NCBI GenBank assembly: GCA_947632045.1 | Contig: CANRNQ010000002.1 | Coordinates: forward strand, 1 to 64,000 | DNA: 64,000 nt | From: an uncultured Clostridia bacterium | Lineage (GTDB): Bacteria; Bacillota; Clostridia; Oscillospirales; Acutalibacteraceae | Direction of reading: 5' to 3' | Notes under the pieces: generated by a model | Database searches by the model: none | What the model was told of the DNA's origin: nothing | The model's input: only the letters and a program-made list of their open reading frames with translations | Translations under genes and position numbers: made by a program | Shown here: piece after piece, positions 28,089-37,174 of the stretch | Layout: the number at the start of each line of letters is the position of its first letter | Position numbering within the stretch: position 1 is the first letter of the stretch

Positions 28089-29285
28089 GTGAACGGTAAA
28101 AGGATTTATGCCGACAATGCGGCGACGACCAAGCTTGCGCCCGCTGTTTTGGAGGCTATGACGCCTTATCTCACCGAGGTTTACGGCAACCCGTCGAGCC
28201 TTTATTCCGTTGGAGCCGAGGCAAAAAAGGCTATTGAGCTTGCAAGGGAGGAGATCGCCGAGGTATTCGGAGCGGCTCCGAGCGAGATATTCTTTACAAG
28301 CGGCGGCAGTGAGGCGGACAACTGGGCAATAAAGGGCATTGCCGAGCTGATGGAGGAAAAGGGCAAGAAGCACATTATTTCAAGCAAATTCGAGCACCAC
28401 GCCGTGCTTCACACGCTTGAAGCCCTCGAAAAGAAGGGCTTTGAGATAACTCTGCTCGACGTGCACGAAAACGGTATAGTCAGTCCGGAGGAGCTTGAAT
28501 CCGCTATAAGAGAGGACACCGCTCTTGTCACCATAATGTACGCAAACAACGAGATAGGCACGATACAGCCCATAAGCGAGATAGGCGCGATTTGCAAAAA
28601 GCACGGCGTGATATTCCACACCGACGCTGTTCAGGCTGTCGGGAATGTGCCGATAAACGTAAAGGAGCAGAACATAGATTTAATGTCGCTCACCGCGCAC
28701 AAGTTCCACGGCCCCAAGGGCTGCGGCGCTCTTTATGTAAGGCGCGGACTGCGCCCCGAGATACTTATTAACGGCGGCGCTCAGGAGAGAGGCAGACGCG
28801 CCGGCACCGAAAACGTGCCGGGAATAATCGGTCTTGCCGCCGCCTTAAAGCTTGCGGTATCCACAATGGAGGAGAGGGGCAAAAGACTGACCGATCTGCG
28901 CGATTATCTCATTGACGAGCTGCTCAAAATCGAGCGCTCGCGCTTAAACGGCGACAGGGTACAGCGTTTGCCCGGAAACATAAATATGTGCTTTGAGGGC
29001 ATTGAGGGCGAATCACTGCTTTTGAGGCTCGACCTCAAGGGGGTATGCGCGTCCTCCGGCTCCGCCTGCACCTCCGGCTCGCTCGACCCGAGTCATGTGC
29101 TTCTCGCGATAGGGCTGCCGCACGAAATAGCTCACGGTTCGCTCAGGCTATCGTTCAGCGACGAAACGACGCGGGAGGACGTGGAATATATTGCCGAATG
29201 TATTCCTCCGATAATAAAGACTCTGCGCGATATGTCGCCGCTTTGGGAACGTATAAAGGAAAACGAAAAGAAAGGGAATGAATAA
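28089..29285 (+). CDS. nifS: Cysteine desulfurase, NifS/IscS family
   Basis: 398 residues from a GTG start. It is a fold-type I PLP enzyme: [13 protein letters not shown] at the start, pyridoxal Lys in [12 protein letters not shown], and the loop Cys that carries the persulfide in [14 protein letters not shown]. It removes sulfur from cysteine for Fe-S cluster building. The scaffold gene begins 2 bases after its stop, which gives a minimal NifS-NifU assembly pair. The short active-site loop is nearer to NifS/IscS than to SufS. Confidence 0.94.
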   Translation: MNGKRIYADNAATTKLAPAVLEAMTPYLTEVYGNPSSLYSVGAEAKKAIELAREEIAEVFGAAPSEIFFTSGGSEADNWAIKGIAELMEEKGKKHIISSKFEHHAVLHTLEALEKKGFEITLLDVHENGIVSPEELESAIREDTALVTIMYANNEIGTIQPISEIGAICKKHGVIFHTDAVQAVGNVPINVKEQNIDLMSLTAHKFHGPKGCGALYVRRGLRPEILINGGAQERGRRAGTENVPGIIGLAAALKLAVSTMEERGKRLTDLRDYLIDELLKIERSRLNGDRVQRLPGNINMCFEGIEGESLLLRLDLKGVCASSGSACTSGSLDPSHVLLAIGLPHEIAHGSLRLSFSDETTREDVEYIAECIPPIIKTLRDMSPLWERIKENEKKGNE

Positions 29286-29287
29286 TT

Positions 29288-29728
29288 ATGGCATACAGTG
29301 AAAAGGTTATGGATCATTTTGCCAATCCGAGAAATGTCGGAGAGATTGAAAACGCGGACGGTATTGGCGAGGTTGGCAACTCCAAATGCGGAGATATTAT
29401 GAAGATGTATATAAAGGTTGACAACGGGATCATTTCCGACGTTAAGTTCAAGACCTTCGGCTGCGGCGCTGCTATTGCGACAAGCTCAATGGCGACTGAG
29501 CTTATCAAGGGCAAGTCGATTGAGGACGCTTTAAAGCTGACTAACAAGGCCGTTATGGAGGCTTTAGACGGGCTTCCGCCGGTGAAGGTACATTGCAGCG
29601 TGCTTGCAGAGCAAGCGATAAAGGCCGCTTTGTCGGATTATTACAAGAGGCTCGGGGTGGATCCGGAGCCGATAATCGGCAAGATTGAGGAGTGCGACCA
29701 CGAGGAAGGCTGCTCGTGCGAGCTGTGA
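29288..29728 (+). CDS. nifU: Fe-S cluster scaffold, NifU/IscU family
   Basis: 146 residues, IscU-like N-terminal domain only, with three conserved cluster Cys in GNSKCGD, FGCGAAI and VHCSVLAEQA. It receives sulfur from the neighbouring desulfurase. The extra C-terminal tail CDHEEGCSCEL adds three Cys, which is common in the clostridial form. It has no C-terminal NFU domain. Cloverleaf copy 4 follows it. Confidence 0.93.
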   Translation: MAYSEKVMDHFANPRNVGEIENADGIGEVGNSKCGDIMKMYIKVDNGIISDVKFKTFGCGAAIATSSMATELIKGKSIEDALKLTNKAVMEALDGLPPVKVHCSVLAEQAIKAALSDYYKRLGVDPEPIIGKIEECDHEEGCSCEL

Positions 29729-29813
29729 TATTTTAAGGTATTGGATATTATATTTAACGCAGAATTTATACTGCCGCGCGCGCCCGTTTTTTCTTTGTGC
29801 GTGAGGCAGGGGA

Positions 29814-29970
29814 TTCGGGCGGCGACCGGCGAGGGGCGCGCCTGCGGCGCGCCCCTCGCGGAAAAACGCGGCGGCGGAGGGTTCTTTGACTGTGACACGG
29901 GGCCTTTGAGCCCGCCGCGTTTTTCGGCCCCTTCCCGCCGGAGGCGGGAAGGGGCCGGTCGCCGCCCGAA
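29814..29970. repeat. Cloverleaf repeat, copy 4
   Basis: Closing stem TTCGGGCGGCGACC (29814-29827) pairs perfectly with 29957-29970. H1 is GCGAGGGGCGCGCC (29829-29842)/GGCGCGCCCCTCGC (29846-29859), twice the usual length yet fully paired. H2 is GAAAAACGCGGCGG with CCGCCGCGTTTTTC. H3 is GGCCCCTTCCCGCC/GGCGGGAAGGGGCC (near 29926-29956). It fills the 29729-30095 gap between convergent genes; no gene is seen there. Confidence 0.87.
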
Positions 29971-30095
29971 ATATATAACGCCCGCACAGTCCTACCGAAG
30001 CACAAAAGCGCGGCAATCTGAACCCAGACTGCCGCACCCCGAACGGACAAGCTCCGCCGCTATTTTAAAAACATATAACAATCTCAATAACAATC

Positions 30096-30740
30096 TCAAC
30101 CTCCAGCCTTAATGGCATTGTCGCGCTCCGTCTTTGAAAAAACACAGCCGCAGTAATACTGCCTATATAAATTATATTCCCGCGAAAGCTCGGTCGAGCG
30201 CTTAAAGCCGTTTTTCTTTTTAAAATCCGAGGCAAGATACTCAACGCCGTATTCCTCGGAAAGCCTTTCCCCTATCGAGTTTATCAGCGCGGCGTTTTTG
30301 AGCGGGCTTATAGTGAGCGTGGTTGCGAAATAATCATACCCGCCCGCCTTTGCCGTTTCAGCGGTTTTTGAAAGCCGCAGCTCAAAACATTGCTCGCAGC
30401 GTTTGCCGCCCTCGCGTTCGTTTTCAAGTCCCCTTACCTTATCGTAAAACTCGTCGGGGTCAAAGCCGCAGTCGACGTATGACAGAGTGTGCTTAGCCTT
30501 AAATTCGCGGATAAAGCGCTTTTGCTCGCCGCTGCGAAGAGCATATTCCTCGTCGGGATAGAGATTTGGATTGTAATAAAAAACGGTTATCTCAAAATAA
30601 TCGGATAAATATTCTATAACATAGCTGCTGCATGGAGCGCAGCAGCTATGGAGCAAAAGCCTCGGTACAACGCCGAGGCCTTTATTTTTTTCAATTATTT
30701 CTTCCATCAGCTTTTGAAAGTTGATTTTATTTCCTCCCAT
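30096..30740 (-). CDS. queH: Epoxyqueuosine reductase QueH
   Basis: 214 residues. Conserved Cys pairs in LLHSCCAPCSSYV, CEQCFELRL and YYCGCVFS match QueH (former DUF208), which reduces epoxyqueuosine to queuosine in tRNA with Fe-S and a mononuclear iron site. The ATG at 30740 follows AGGTGAT and overlaps the upstream HAD gene by 14 bases. It is the last gene of a minus-strand unit. Confidence 0.93.
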   Translation of the reverse strand: MGGNKINFQKLMEEIIEKNKGLGVVPRLLLHSCCAPCSSYVIEYLSDYFEITVFYYNPNLYPDEEYALRSGEQKRFIREFKAKHTLSYVDCGFDPDEFYDKVRGLENEREGGKRCEQCFELRLSKTAETAKAGGYDYFATTLTISPLKNAALINSIGERLSEEYGVEYLASDFKKKNGFKRSTELSREYNLYRQYYCGCVFSKTERDNAIKAGG

Positions 30741-31389
30741 TTAATATCACCTGCACAAGCTCAGCGGCCGTATTAACGCATATCTTAGCGCCCTCAGCTC
30801 TCAATTCGCTCTCTCCTCTGAAGCCCCAAAGCACGCCGCAAAAGTCCACCCCGCTATTTCTTGCCGTTATAACGTCAACGCCGCTGTCACCTATGTAAAT
30901 GCAGTCGTCTTTGTCCTCTCCTATCTCGGTAAGCTGGGCGAGCAGGGACGCGGGGTCGGGCTTTGGAGCATAAGCCGCTTTTTTGCCCCACGACAGGTCG
31001 AACTCAAGCCCTGGGAAGAGCGCGATCAGCATTTTGTCCACAAACTCATCGGGCTTGTTTGACAGCACGGTGAGCTTTACACCGCTCGCCTTAAGCTTTG
31101 CAATCGCCTCGGGCAAGCCCGGATAGGGTCTTGTCTTGTCAAGGCAGTGGAGAGCATATAGCTCGTCGTATTCCCTTGTCACCGCGTCCAAAAGCTCAAC
31201 GTTTTCAGCAGCAGCACCCATAGCGCGTTCTATGAGCTTTGCCCTACCGTTGCCCACAAAATATTTATACGACTCATAAGAATGAGTGGGCAATCCGTGA
31301 TGCTCAAGCACCCTGTTGACGCTGTCGCCAAGGTCGCACAGCGAATTTACGAGAGTTCCGTCCAAATCAAAGGCCGCGCATTTATACAT
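30727..31389 (-). CDS. HAD-family phosphatase, phosphoglycolate phosphatase-like
   Basis: 220 residues. HAD motif I is AAFDLDGTLVNSL, motif II LTVLSNKP, and motif IV IYIGDSGVDVITARNSG. An all-helical cap follows motif I, as in Gph/PpaX-type enzymes. It hydrolyses a small phosphoester; phosphoglycolate or pyrophosphate are candidates. AGGAGAA precedes the start; it shares a transcript with queH. Confidence 0.87.
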   Translation of the reverse strand: MYKCAAFDLDGTLVNSLCDLGDSVNRVLEHHGLPTHSYESYKYFVGNGRAKLIERAMGAAAENVELLDAVTREYDELYALHCLDKTRPYPGLPEAIAKLKASGVKLTVLSNKPDEFVDKMLIALFPGLEFDLSWGKKAAYAPKPDPASLLAQLTEIGEDKDDCIYIGDSGVDVITARNSGVDFCGVLWGFRGESELRAEGAKICVNTAAELVQVILNGRK

Positions 31390-31412
31390 AGCTTTCTTCT
31401 CCTGTTTTTTAA

Positions 31413-33269
31413 TTAAAATCTGTTGAAGCGTTCGTCATAATGCTCCTCCGGAAGAGCCTTTTTATCCTGCTGCTCATCATAGTCATACCGCGACTGCGCT
31501 TCTGCTTGTCTTGCAAGCTCCTGCGCTTTGCGTTCTTCTATTTTTCGGGATTTCTTCATAAAATGCAAAATTAGCAACGCGGTAATCAAAATCATTACGC
31601 CGGATATCGCACAATAAATCGCAACACCCTGTGGATATGGCATTGTAGCCGTGTATTTCACCGTCGATTCTCCCCCCTCAAGCTCAAGCACATATCCCTT
31701 TGACTTGTTGATATCAAGCCCCGAGCTGTCGCCGGAGCCGTCGGCAGACGTGCCCGAAAAGCCCGACACGCTTTCGTTTCCCTTTGAATAAAGAGTGTAA
31801 ATCAGCGGCGCCGCCTTATTTTTGCCGGTGAGCATATATGAAATGTTTATCTGGTCTGTAAATGAAATATCGGTGACGACGCTCATGTTGTCTGTTTTTT
31901 GAGTGTAAGTCATCATATTTCCTCCGCCGAACACGGAGTTTATTTCGGCTGAAATCTGCTTTGCAGTGCCTCTGGAGGTTATGCGGCAGATAACGCCCTC
32001 GTCGGATTTGGTGCGCTCGACGTTCACGCCCTTTTCGGCTAAAAAGTCATAGGCATAATCTCTGCCCTCCTCGCCGTTTGCCGCGCTGTAAACAAAATCG
32101 AAGCTGCGGACGTAATTATCGTTGTCATAGCTTTCAAGCGTCACATTGATTCCTTTTATCTCATATTGTATTCCGTCGGGTATCCTTATGTCGTAAACTG
32201 AGTCGGTGGATTTTAAGGAATAAATTCCGTCTATCCATTCTCCTTCCTTTTCCCATATTCCGTCGCGGAGCAGCACGCCCTCGCCGTGAGTGGTTTTGAG
32301 CGGGAGCGAGTATTTATAGCTAAACTCCACCTTTGATTTATCCTTTGGTACAAACGATAAGGCGTTGATATTCTCCTCAAACACAAGCTGCTCCGCAAGA
32401 GGCGTACTGCTGTTATTTTGGTCGCCGTAATACAGTGATACAGTATCGCAGTCAAGGAACATCGCCGTCGCCTTTTGAAGCTCTGCGAGGCTTAGCCCGT
32501 TATAAAGTATCTGGTACTCCTGATTGTTGCCCTGCTGCGACCAGCCGCTGTATGCCGCGCTCGACAGGGTGCGGCTTTCCATAAGCTTTATAAGCTCGCT
32601 GCCCATTTCGTCATATGTGCTTTGCGGCACCGAAAGCGTAAGCCTTCTGTCGTAGCTGTCAAGCTTGTTATTCACCGTTTCAATATAAACTCCCGTCACA
32701 GCCTTGCCCGTAACCGAGTTTACCTCGGTTTTTTCCGCGCCGCTGCTTTGAATATCGCCGTTCATATTTATTATATTTGATATGCAGTTTAAATTGATTT
32801 TTAAATCGTTAAAGTCCTTTTCCTCGGCCCCTCTTTTTATCCACTGAAAGAGCTCGCTCGTATTGAAATCCTCAGTGAAGCGCCAGCCCTTCGCGAGCGC
32901 GCTGTTCGGCTTTACAAGCCACGCCTGTATCTGCTTCTCGGTTATTTTTGATACCTTTGATATATAATCCGCTCGAGAGTTGAAGTTGAGCGTGAATATA
33001 TATTTGAGGTTTCCGTTATCCTCGAGCTCCTCGCGCCGGAGCACGTTTGGGCAATATTCGTTTATGATCTCGTCGAATTTCGCCTTTATTTCGGCGTTGT
33101 TCAACAGCTCGCCGCCTGTATTTATCGTAAGCGTTCTTGTCCCGCTGAATCTGTCGTTTATCTTAATCATGCTTTCATAATCGAAGTCCTTTTCGCCGCA
33201 GCCCGTGAATGTCAGGGCTGTCAGCGCTATGAAAGCCGCCAAGAGAAAAGACGTTATTTTCTTTTTCAT
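31413..33269 (-). CDS. Lipoprotein of unknown function with C-terminal membrane helix
   Basis: 618 residues, unrecognised family. A lipobox (ALTFTGCGEKD, lipid Cys near 24) follows a signal peptide. Most of the chain is extracellular, beta-rich, with several acidic and aromatic stretches. Near the C-terminus is a membrane helix (GVAIYCAISGVMILITALLILHF), then a charged coiled-coil-like cytoplasmic tail (KKSRKIEERKAQELARQAEAQ) ending DERFNRF. So it is anchored at both ends of the outer part, which is unusual for a lipoprotein. It lies between a cyclase-like gene (17 bases) and the HAD gene (23 bases), which suggests one transcript. Confidence 0.75.
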   Translation of the reverse strand: MKKKITSFLLAAFIALTALTFTGCGEKDFDYESMIKINDRFSGTRTLTINTGGELLNNAEIKAKFDEIINEYCPNVLRREELEDNGNLKYIFTLNFNSRADYISKVSKITEKQIQAWLVKPNSALAKGWRFTEDFNTSELFQWIKRGAEEKDFNDLKINLNCISNIINMNGDIQSSGAEKTEVNSVTGKAVTGVYIETVNNKLDSYDRRLTLSVPQSTYDEMGSELIKLMESRTLSSAAYSGWSQQGNNQEYQILYNGLSLAELQKATAMFLDCDTVSLYYGDQNNSSTPLAEQLVFEENINALSFVPKDKSKVEFSYKYSLPLKTTHGEGVLLRDGIWEKEGEWIDGIYSLKSTDSVYDIRIPDGIQYEIKGINVTLESYDNDNYVRSFDFVYSAANGEEGRDYAYDFLAEKGVNVERTKSDEGVICRITSRGTAKQISAEINSVFGGGNMMTYTQKTDNMSVVTDISFTDQINISYMLTGKNKAAPLIYTLYSKGNESVSGFSGTSADGSGDSSGLDINKSKGYVLELEGGESTVKYTATMPYPQGVAIYCAISGVMILITALLILHFMKKSRKIEERKAQELARQAEAQSRYDYDEQQDKKALPEEHYDERFNRF

Positions 33270-33286
33270 AATACCACCTCAAATAC

Positions 33287-33877
33287 TCAAATTCCCTTTT
33301 CCTGCGCAAGCAACACCGCCCGCGCAGGCGACGCTTCAAGCGAGGTCAATTTCAGCGGAAACGCGCACAGAACATAATCGCCGTCAGGCGCGTTTTTTAA
33401 ATCGAGCCCCTCGAGTATCAATATATTATTCAGGAACAGCTCCCTGTGTATGTCAAAATCGTCCTCCGGCATAGCAAGCGAGAGCCCGTCCGTGCCGATG
33501 AGCTCTACTCCGTAATCGCTCATTACAAAGACTGCGCTCGGCGTTAAAAAGGCCTCGCCCTCCCCTCTGAGAAGCACCTTTTTACGGCAATGCGGGAGTA
33601 TCTGCTCCATATCCTCGCCTGTTATAAAGCCGTTTATGGTCACGATGGTACACGCGCCGTAAAAGCGCGACAGCGGAATGTCGCCGATTTTATCTCCGTC
33701 GTTGAGATAATGAAAGGGCGCGTCTATATGAGTTCCGGTATGGGTACACATATCTATACGGGAAAGATTATACTCTTCTCCGTATTCGATTTTTGAAAGC
33801 CATTCCGCCCTCGGTTCGGGGTCGCCGATATAGGGTTCGGATTTGAACACGTCGCGGGAAATATCATAAAGCAGCAT
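33287..33877 (-). CDS. Cyclase-family hydrolase, kynurenine formamidase-like
   Basis: 196 residues. The metal-binding signature HTGTHIDAPFHYLNDG defines the family, which contains bacterial kynurenine formamidase and isatin hydrolase. It probably opens an amide or lactam using a divalent metal. With no tryptophan catabolic genes nearby, the substrate is open. It is first in the four-gene minus unit; a TATAAT sits upstream at about 33936. Confidence 0.85.
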   Translation of the reverse strand: MLLYDISRDVFKSEPYIGDPEPRAEWLSKIEYGEEYNLSRIDMCTHTGTHIDAPFHYLNDGDKIGDIPLSRFYGACTIVTINGFITGEDMEQILPHCRKKVLLRGEGEAFLTPSAVFVMSDYGVELIGTDGLSLAMPEDDFDIHRELFLNNILILEGLDLKNAPDGDYVLCAFPLKLTSLEASPARAVLLAQEKGI

Positions 33878-33999
33878 TTTTATCCCTCATTTTCGCATAT
33901 TTGGTCAAGGCTGAAAACATATAATAAGACATTATAGCACATTTAGATATGTTTTGCGACATTTTATTTTGCGACTTACCTAAAACGCAGAATTTTTAT

Positions 34000-34188
34000 T
34001 TATTCGTCGCCGCTGTCAAATTCAAGAATGCCCGCTATTATACCTATCAAAGCGGCAGCGCATGAGGCGAGGGCAAGGCCGACCCTGATGCTCTCGTTTG
34101 CGTAAAGATACGTTGAGAGTGAGATTATCAGCAGTATGACGGCTATTATAACGCAGGCGACAACAGAGTATTTTTTTATGGTTTTCAT
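34000..34188 (-). CDS. Small membrane protein, two helices, unknown function
   Basis: 62 residues from ATG 34188 with GGAGGG upstream; the frame extends to 34215 but the binding site favours the inner start. Two hydrophobic helices (YSVVACVIIAVILLIISLSTYL and VGLALASCAAALIGIIAGI) form a hairpin, with an acidic tail LEFDSGDE. No family recognised. Confidence 0.65.
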   Translation of the reverse strand: MKTIKKYSVVACVIIAVILLIISLSTYLYANESIRVGLALASCAAALIGIIAGILEFDSGDE

Positions 34189-34247
34189 ATATTTTCCCTC
34201 CGAATAAAGCGGCATATGGATTTACGATCAAAATATTCGGCTCTGCT

Positions 34248-34368
34248 CGCGGCGGCGACTGTTCCCCGCGAAGCGGGGAACGCAAGCGCGGCATTTCATT
34301 GCGCGTATGCGCAATGAAATCAGCCGCGCTTGGCCGAGCTGTCTGCGACAGCTCGGGTCGCCGCCGCG
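34248..34368. repeat. Cloverleaf repeat, copy 5 (divergent arms, same architecture)
   Basis: Closing stem CGCGGCGGCGAC (34248-34259) pairs perfectly with 34357-34368. H1 is GTTCCCCGC/GCGGGGAAC (34261-34281). H2 is CAAGCGCGGC (34283-34292)/GCCGCGCTTG (34323-34332), with ATTTCATTGCGC/GCGCAATGAAAT stacked inside. H3 is CGAGCTGTC (34335-34343)/GACAGCTCG (34347-34355). All three arms differ in sequence from the other copies but keep order and pairing. Confidence 0.85.
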
Positions 34369-34402
34369 TATAAGCAGTCGCCCAAAGCTCCCGTTTAAGC
34401 CG

Positions 34403-35263
34403 TCAGGCTCTTTCACTTAACGCATTGCAAACGGCTGCAAAATCGCTCAGAGCAAGCTGCTCCGCTCTGTAATTTTCCGGTATTCCGCTTTTTTTTAGTA
34501 TCTCGCTCATCTTAGACTTATCAAGCTTAAGCCCCGCGCTCAGCGAGTTTGCCAAGGTTTTGCGCCTTTGGGCAAAGGCCGATTGTATCACCCTGAACAG
34601 CAAAGCCTCATCGCTGACCTCTACCGGCGGCCTTTTGTTTATCGTAAGCTTTATTACCGCCGAATCGACCTTTGGCGCGGGCATAAAGCTGCCGGAGGAT
34701 ACGCTAAAAAGCATTTGCGCGCTCGCGTAATAGCTTATGGCGACCGTTATCGCGGACGACTGACGGGTGGCGGGCTTTGCGCATATTCTTTGAGCCGCCT
34801 CCTTTTGCACCATAACGGTTATAGAATCAATGTTCAACCTTGATTCGAGCAGGTGCATTATAACCGGCGAGGTTATATAATACGGCAGATTAGCGCAGAC
34901 GCACACAGGCATATCGCCAAATTCGTCCCTGATGAGCTTGTTGAAATCGACCTTTAGAGCGTCGTCGTTTATAATTTTAACATTGTCAAACTCGGAAAGC
35001 GTTTCTTCAAGAACGGGCAGAAGCCGCTTATCGAGCTCCACCGCTATGACCTTAGACGAAAGCCGAGCGAGCTCGCAGGTGAGAACTCCTATTCCGGGGC
35101 CTATCTCTATCACTCCTACGCCCTCTCCCGCTCCACATTCCGCGGCCATTCGCGGACACACCGAGGGGTTGATGAGAAAATTCTGTCCGAGCGACTTTGA
35201 AAACGTGAAGCCGTGGCGCGAAAGTATTGACTTGATATTTGATATGTTGGATAGCTTTTCCAT
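34403..35263 (-). CDS. rsmA: 16S rRNA dimethyladenosine transferase (RsmA/KsgA)
   Basis: 286 residues. The SAM site is GVIEIGPGIGVLT, the catalytic NLPYYITSP motif is present, and the C-terminal part has SAFAQRRKTLANSLS. It dimethylates two adenosines near the 3' end of 16S rRNA during 30S maturation. It starts 9 bases after another methyltransferase gene, so the two are probably one operon. Confidence 0.96.
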   Translation of the reverse strand: MEKLSNISNIKSILSRHGFTFSKSLGQNFLINPSVCPRMAAECGAGEGVGVIEIGPGIGVLTCELARLSSKVIAVELDKRLLPVLEETLSEFDNVKIINDDALKVDFNKLIRDEFGDMPVCVCANLPYYITSPVIMHLLESRLNIDSITVMVQKEAAQRICAKPATRQSSAITVAISYYASAQMLFSVSSGSFMPAPKVDSAVIKLTINKRPPVEVSDEALLFRVIQSAFAQRRKTLANSLSAGLKLDKSKMSEILKKSGIPENYRAEQLALSDFAAVCNALSERA

Positions 35264-35272
35264 TTTATCCCC

Positions 35273-36625
35273 TTACATAATCCTTAATCCCTTTGGGTAT
35301 TTATTTTTAAGTCTGCCGTTTGACGCTTTGCCAAAGCCCGTGCTAACGCCGTCAACGGCGACGAGAACATATCCCGACAGGGCTTTACTTATCTCGGTTT
35401 CCTCGCCGTGCAGGAAGGCCTTTATGGCTTCGCCCGCGCTTGACAGGTCTATATAATTGTTTACAAAAGCCGACTCAAGCGACATAAAGAGGCTGTGGTG
35501 CGGCTCTATGCGGTTTTTCTTTATATCGGCAAAGGCGACTCCCGCCCTGAGGATATTAAGTCCTTTAATATCGGGCAGTCCGTCGGGGAGAATAAGTATT
35601 TTATCGCCGAAAACGGAATAATTAAATTCAGGCTTATAATTTAAAATTTCCGCCTCAAGCCCTTCTATAAGACTCTTATAGTCATTTACTGCGTTTTTAT
35701 TTTTCTGCGGTAAATAGTCATACTCCGACGCGGAAAGCGGATTTTCGCTGAGCCGCCTGAATTTAACGGCATAGTGTCCCTCTCCCCCGTCCATGGGAAA
35801 TATTCTTATTCCGCCGCATGAGGTTTTTCTGCCAAAGCTCACGTCGCTCTCGACTATCGAAAAATCAGGGTGCTTCAGCAAAAATTCCTCGGTGACCTCC
35901 TCGTTTTCCTCGTGTGAAAACGTGCAGGTAGAATAAACAAGCTCGCCGCCCTGTCTTAGCGCCTTTACCGCGCAGTCGAGTATTTCAAGCTGTCTTGCTT
36001 TGCACAGCATAACGTTTTCTCTGCTCCACTCGTTTACGGCGGCGCTGTCCTTGCGGAACATTCCCTCGCCCGAGCACGGGGCGTCAACAAGTATTTTGTC
36101 GAAAAAGCCGCCGAGCTTATCGCACAGTCTTTGCGGCGTTTCGCTCGACACAACCGCGTTTCTTACTCCGCATCTCTCGATATTTGAAAGCAGAGTATTC
36201 GCCCTCGATTTTATTATCTCGTTGCTCCACAAAAGTCCCGTACCGTTCAGCGCGGCGGCGATCTGCGTTGATTTTCCGCCGGGCGCTGCGCACAAATCGA
36301 GCACCCTGTCGTTTTCCTGCGCTCCGAGCAGAGTCGCGGCGCTCATAGCCGACGGCTCCTGAACGTAAAACGCTCCGGCGTGATGCAGCGGGACGCTGCC
36401 TATTCCGCTATAATCGGAGGCGAGGTAATAGCCCTCTTTTGAAAAGGGGGTGCTTTTTATATTTTCGCCGAAAAATTTTTCAATTTTTTCCCTTTTACAT
36501 TTCAGCGTATTCACTCTTATGCCTTTATAGGGCGCTTTGTCGTATTCGGCAAAAAGCTTATCGGCGTTCTTTCCGAGGAGCTTTTTCATATCGTCTTTAA
36601 AATCCTGCGGCAAATTTATATTCAT
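35273..36625 (-). CDS. RNA m5C methyltransferase, RsmF/NOL1-NOP2-Sun family
   Basis: 450 residues. SAM motif LCAAPGGKSTQIAAAL and the catalytic Cys motifs LVDAPCSGEGMFRK and VYSTCTFSHEENEEV are present. The C-terminal third has the RsmF-type pre-PUA/PUA-like RNA-binding region (KYPKGLRIM at the end). It makes 5-methylcytosine in rRNA. It is first in the operon with rsmA. Confidence 0.92.
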   Translation of the reverse strand: MNINLPQDFKDDMKKLLGKNADKLFAEYDKAPYKGIRVNTLKCKREKIEKFFGENIKSTPFSKEGYYLASDYSGIGSVPLHHAGAFYVQEPSAMSAATLLGAQENDRVLDLCAAPGGKSTQIAAALNGTGLLWSNEIIKSRANTLLSNIERCGVRNAVVSSETPQRLCDKLGGFFDKILVDAPCSGEGMFRKDSAAVNEWSRENVMLCKARQLEILDCAVKALRQGGELVYSTCTFSHEENEEVTEEFLLKHPDFSIVESDVSFGRKTSCGGIRIFPMDGGEGHYAVKFRRLSENPLSASEYDYLPQKNKNAVNDYKSLIEGLEAEILNYKPEFNYSVFGDKILILPDGLPDIKGLNILRAGVAFADIKKNRIEPHHSLFMSLESAFVNNYIDLSSAGEAIKAFLHGEETEISKALSGYVLVAVDGVSTGFGKASNGRLKNKYPKGLRIM

Positions 36626-36691
36626 ATTATCTCCATAGAATAAATAATAATCGCTGAGTCAATAATAATAGCAGTCGGGAGGTGACTACTA

Positions 36692-36859
36692 ATGAGCAAG
36701 AACAACAATAATAACAATAACAATTTCCAGAACAACAATCAAAACAATAATCAGAACAGCAATCAGAGCAACAGCCAGAATAAAAACCAGAGCAACGGCC
36801 AGAACAAGAAGAACAACAGCTTTAACAACAATAATCAGAACAACAATCAGAGCTTCTGA
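36692..36859 (+). CDS. Tiny Asn/Gln-rich protein, 55 residues
   Basis: A strong binding site GGGAGGTGA (36677-36685) precedes ATG 36692; a clear terminator follows the TGA at 36857-36859. The product is almost only Asn, Gln, Ser and Lys, with repeated NNNQNNN and NQSN units and a single Phe near each end. Being nitrogen-rich and hydrophilic, it recalls the gamma-type small spore proteins that Bacilli store as an amino-acid reserve, though no such similarity is established. A sporulation role is a guess from composition. It is divergent to the RsmF-like gene. Confidence 0.75.
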   Translation: MSKNNNNNNNNFQNNNQNNNQNSNQSNSQNKNQSNGQNKKNNSFNNNNQNNNQSF

Positions 36860-36874
36860 TTTATTCTCTGATTT

Positions 36875-36909
36875 ATCGGGTATTCGGAATACTTGTCCGA
36901 GTACCCGAT
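36875..36909 (+). terminator. Terminator of the Asn/Gln-rich gene
   Basis: 14-base stem ATCGGGTATTCGGA/TCCGAGTACCCGAT (one wobble) followed by TTTTTT, beginning 16 bases after the stop codon. Confidence 0.9.
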
Positions 36910-36968
36910 TTTTTGCGGGGTCGGCTGTCGCGCGGGCGTTGCCCTTCTACATTGTGCGGAAGGTTAGC

Positions 36969-37107
36969 TTTGGGCGGCGACCGGCACGGCGCAGCCGCGC
37001 GGAAAAACGCGGCGGGCAAAGGATTTTCCTCTGTTTTGGGCAGCTGCGCCGCCGCGTTTTTTGCTCCCGCGCGCCCGCAGGGCGGGCGGGAGCGGTCGCC
37101 GCCCAAA
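36969..37107. repeat. Cloverleaf repeat, copy 6
   Basis: Closing stem TTTGGGCGGCGACC (36969-36982) pairs perfectly with 37094-37107. H1 is GCACGGC/GCCGCGC (one mismatch). H2 is GAAAAACGCGGCGG with CCGCCGCGTTTTTT. H3 is GCTCCCGCGCGCCC/GGGCGGGCGGGAGC (one mismatch). It fills most of the 36910-37174 gap between convergent genes. Confidence 0.85.
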
Positions 37108-37174
37108 TCCCTCCTCAAGCACAGCCTTAAAACGGGAGTGCGCGACAGCGTTCGCGGACTATCCCTACATATAA

